Shown one piece after another: positions 30,949 through 31,843 of a stretch of 31,843 nucleotides of DNA. The notes under the pieces are model-generated. The model worked only from the letters and a program-made list of their open reading frames with translations. It did no database searches and was not told where the DNA came from. The stretch spans positions 1-31,843 of the forward strand of contig DDET01000053.1 of NCBI GenBank assembly GCA_002336915.1, written 5' to 3'. How positions within the stretch are numbered: position 1 is the first letter of the stretch; each line of letters starts with the position of its first letter. Source of the DNA: Bacteroidetes bacterium UBA1947. GTDB taxonomy: Bacteria; Bacteroidota; Bacteroidia; Chitinophagales; Chitinophagaceae. A program made the position numbers and the translations under genes.

Positions 30949-31689
30949 CTATTTTTTGAAGACCATTATCATGCGTGGTGATGTGAGGGGGTCGTAACTG
31001 CCGAGCTTATAATTGCCAAAAGTGCCGATGAGCCTTAATCCTGCCTTCTTAAATATCTGGATAAAATCCGATAATGAGAAGGCCGCGACGCTTTCGGTAT
31101 AATGCCTTAGCTTATTATCGGCATCGGTAAATTCTATTTTCTTCATTATATGCTCCCTTTCCAGCTTGCGACTGATATGAAACGTATAACTGCCCCGGTG
31201 TATTGTTTCTTCGGGCACCAGGTTATCCAGCACCTGTTCCCTGTTGAGGTAATCGATAACAAGGATGCCATTCTTTTTAAGCGCCGCTGCAAATGACTTG
31301 GCAGCCATCACATGGTCACGATCGTGAGCGAAATAGCCGAAGCTGGTGAAAAAATTAAAAGCGTAGTCGAAATAGTTGATGTAAAAAGGAAAGCGCATAT
31401 CGTGCACATAAAAATGCAGTCGTTCATTTTCATGTGCCTTGGCCTGCTCTATACTCTGGTGCGAAATATCGATACCCGTGACATCGAAACCATGCTCGGC
31501 CAGTTGCACCGCAAATCGGCCTTCGCCACATGCGATGTCAAGCATCGATGCGCCGGGTAATGGCTGTAAATAGTTGAGCAGGTTCTCAATAAATTCCTGT
31601 GCTTCCAGTTCGTCGCGGCTTTGATACAATATTTTGTAATAAAGCGATCCGAACCAATGCTCATACCATGCTGTGTGTTCCGTGCTCAT
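30949..31689 (-). CDS. Class I SAM-dependent methyltransferase
   Basis: 246 aa from the ATG at 31689 (MSTEHTAWYEHWFGSLYY). The longer frame to 31830 runs through GC-rich hairpin repeats and is rejected. Motif I is MLDIACGEG (49-57), followed by acidic GIDIS, a motif II-like VHDMRFPFYINYFDYAFNFF, and FKKAGLRLIG near the C-terminus. The family is close to Methyltransf_11/25 proteins; the substrate is unknown. It is coupled to the PAP2 phosphatase gene, which starts one base after its stop, so a lipid-related methylation is conceivable but unproven. Confidence 0.9.
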   Translation of the reverse strand: MSTEHTAWYEHWFGSLYYKILYQSRDELEAQEFIENLLNYLQPLPGASMLDIACGEGRFAVQLAEHGFDVTGIDISHQSIEQAKAHENERLHFYVHDMRFPFYINYFDYAFNFFTSFGYFAHDRDHVMAAKSFAAALKKNGILVIDYLNREQVLDNLVPEETIHRGSYTFHISRKLEREHIMKKIEFTDADNKLRHYTESVAAFSLSDFIQIFKKAGLRLIGTFGNYKLGSYDPLTSPRMIMVFKK

Positions 31690-31764
31690 GGGTACAAAAA
31701 TAAGCGATGTGCGGGGATAATTCAGTTTAAATGCATTTTGACAGGTGGGAGCCCGGTGGGATCC

Positions 31765-31835
31765 ATCGCGCGATGATCGTTCAACCCCGCGGGGGTTGCG
31801 TATCGCTGGTGTTCGCTTCCCCGGTTGCACCGGGG
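31765..31835. repeat. Run of three GC-rich hairpins at the right edge
   Basis: Three palindromes follow each other: ATCGCGCGAT (31765-31774), CAACCCC/GGGGTTG (31782-31788 with 31792-31798), and CCCCGGT/ACCGGGG (31819-31825 with 31829-31835). The series resembles interspersed REP-like repeats of Bacteroidota intergenic regions. It lies upstream of the methyltransferase gene and may extend past the window. Confidence 0.65.
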
Positions 31836-31843
31836 GCTACTCA

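Noticed and set aside
31690..31830. 47-codon N-terminal extension of the methyltransferase
   Set aside because: It runs through the GC-rich hairpins and encodes an Arg/Pro/Ser-rich stretch. The ATG at 31689 gives a normal family N-terminus.

Overview
The window looks like chromosomal DNA of a Bacteroidota bacterium, most like the Chitinophagaceae or a neighbouring family. The signs are a protein with a type IX secretion (T9SS) C-terminal tail, a TamL-type lipoprotein, many Bacteroidota-restricted DUF families (DUF6452/6048, DUF4412, DUF4476), TAnnTTTG-type -7 boxes, and start codons without Shine-Dalgarno sequences. No tRNA, rRNA, CRISPR array, integrase or intact insertion sequence was found.

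Layout. 1-5.5 kb: the 5' part of dnaB (minus strand, cut by the window edge) diverges from pheT across a 398-bp intergenic region with an AACATTAA operator-like array and DnaA-box-like sites. pheT is followed by a tightly overlapping chain of a small coiled-coil protein, a DUF6452-like lipoprotein and a DUF6048-like barrel. 5.5-12.1 kb: envelope and secreted proteins: DUF58 membrane protein, DUF4412 protein, META-domain lipoprotein, a T9SS-exported cytochrome c/copper-monooxygenase fusion, a subclass B3 metallo-beta-lactamase, a PKD lipoprotein and a VOC protein. 12.1-17.6 kb: a REP-type tandem repeat, a short-chain dehydrogenase (SDR) with an N-terminal hydrophobic segment, a tandem universal stress protein, and a tight operon of GNAT acetyltransferase, ornithine/alanine-racemase-like enzyme and MscS channel. 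The block ends with a 128-bp truncated second copy of the SDR 3' end that differs only at synonymous positions.

17.6-22.0 kb: a clearly more A+T-rich accessory island. It has a secreted protein of unknown function, a RloA/AbiLi-like AAA15 ATPase with no visible RloB partner, and, divergent from it, a two-gene cassette: a 114-aa protein and a 373-aa Cys-rich protein with a DUF4417-like barrel. A promoter without a gene, a cluster of ACCGGAAAT repeats and a long palindrome follow. This is the best place in the window to look for an undescribed, possibly defence-related, system.

22.0-31.8 kb: conserved housekeeping and envelope genes: valS, a small exported protein, arginase, tamL, a TrmH-family RNA methyltransferase, a DUF4476 protein, a PAP2 phosphatase and a SAM methyltransferase. 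A run of three GC-rich hairpins closes the window.
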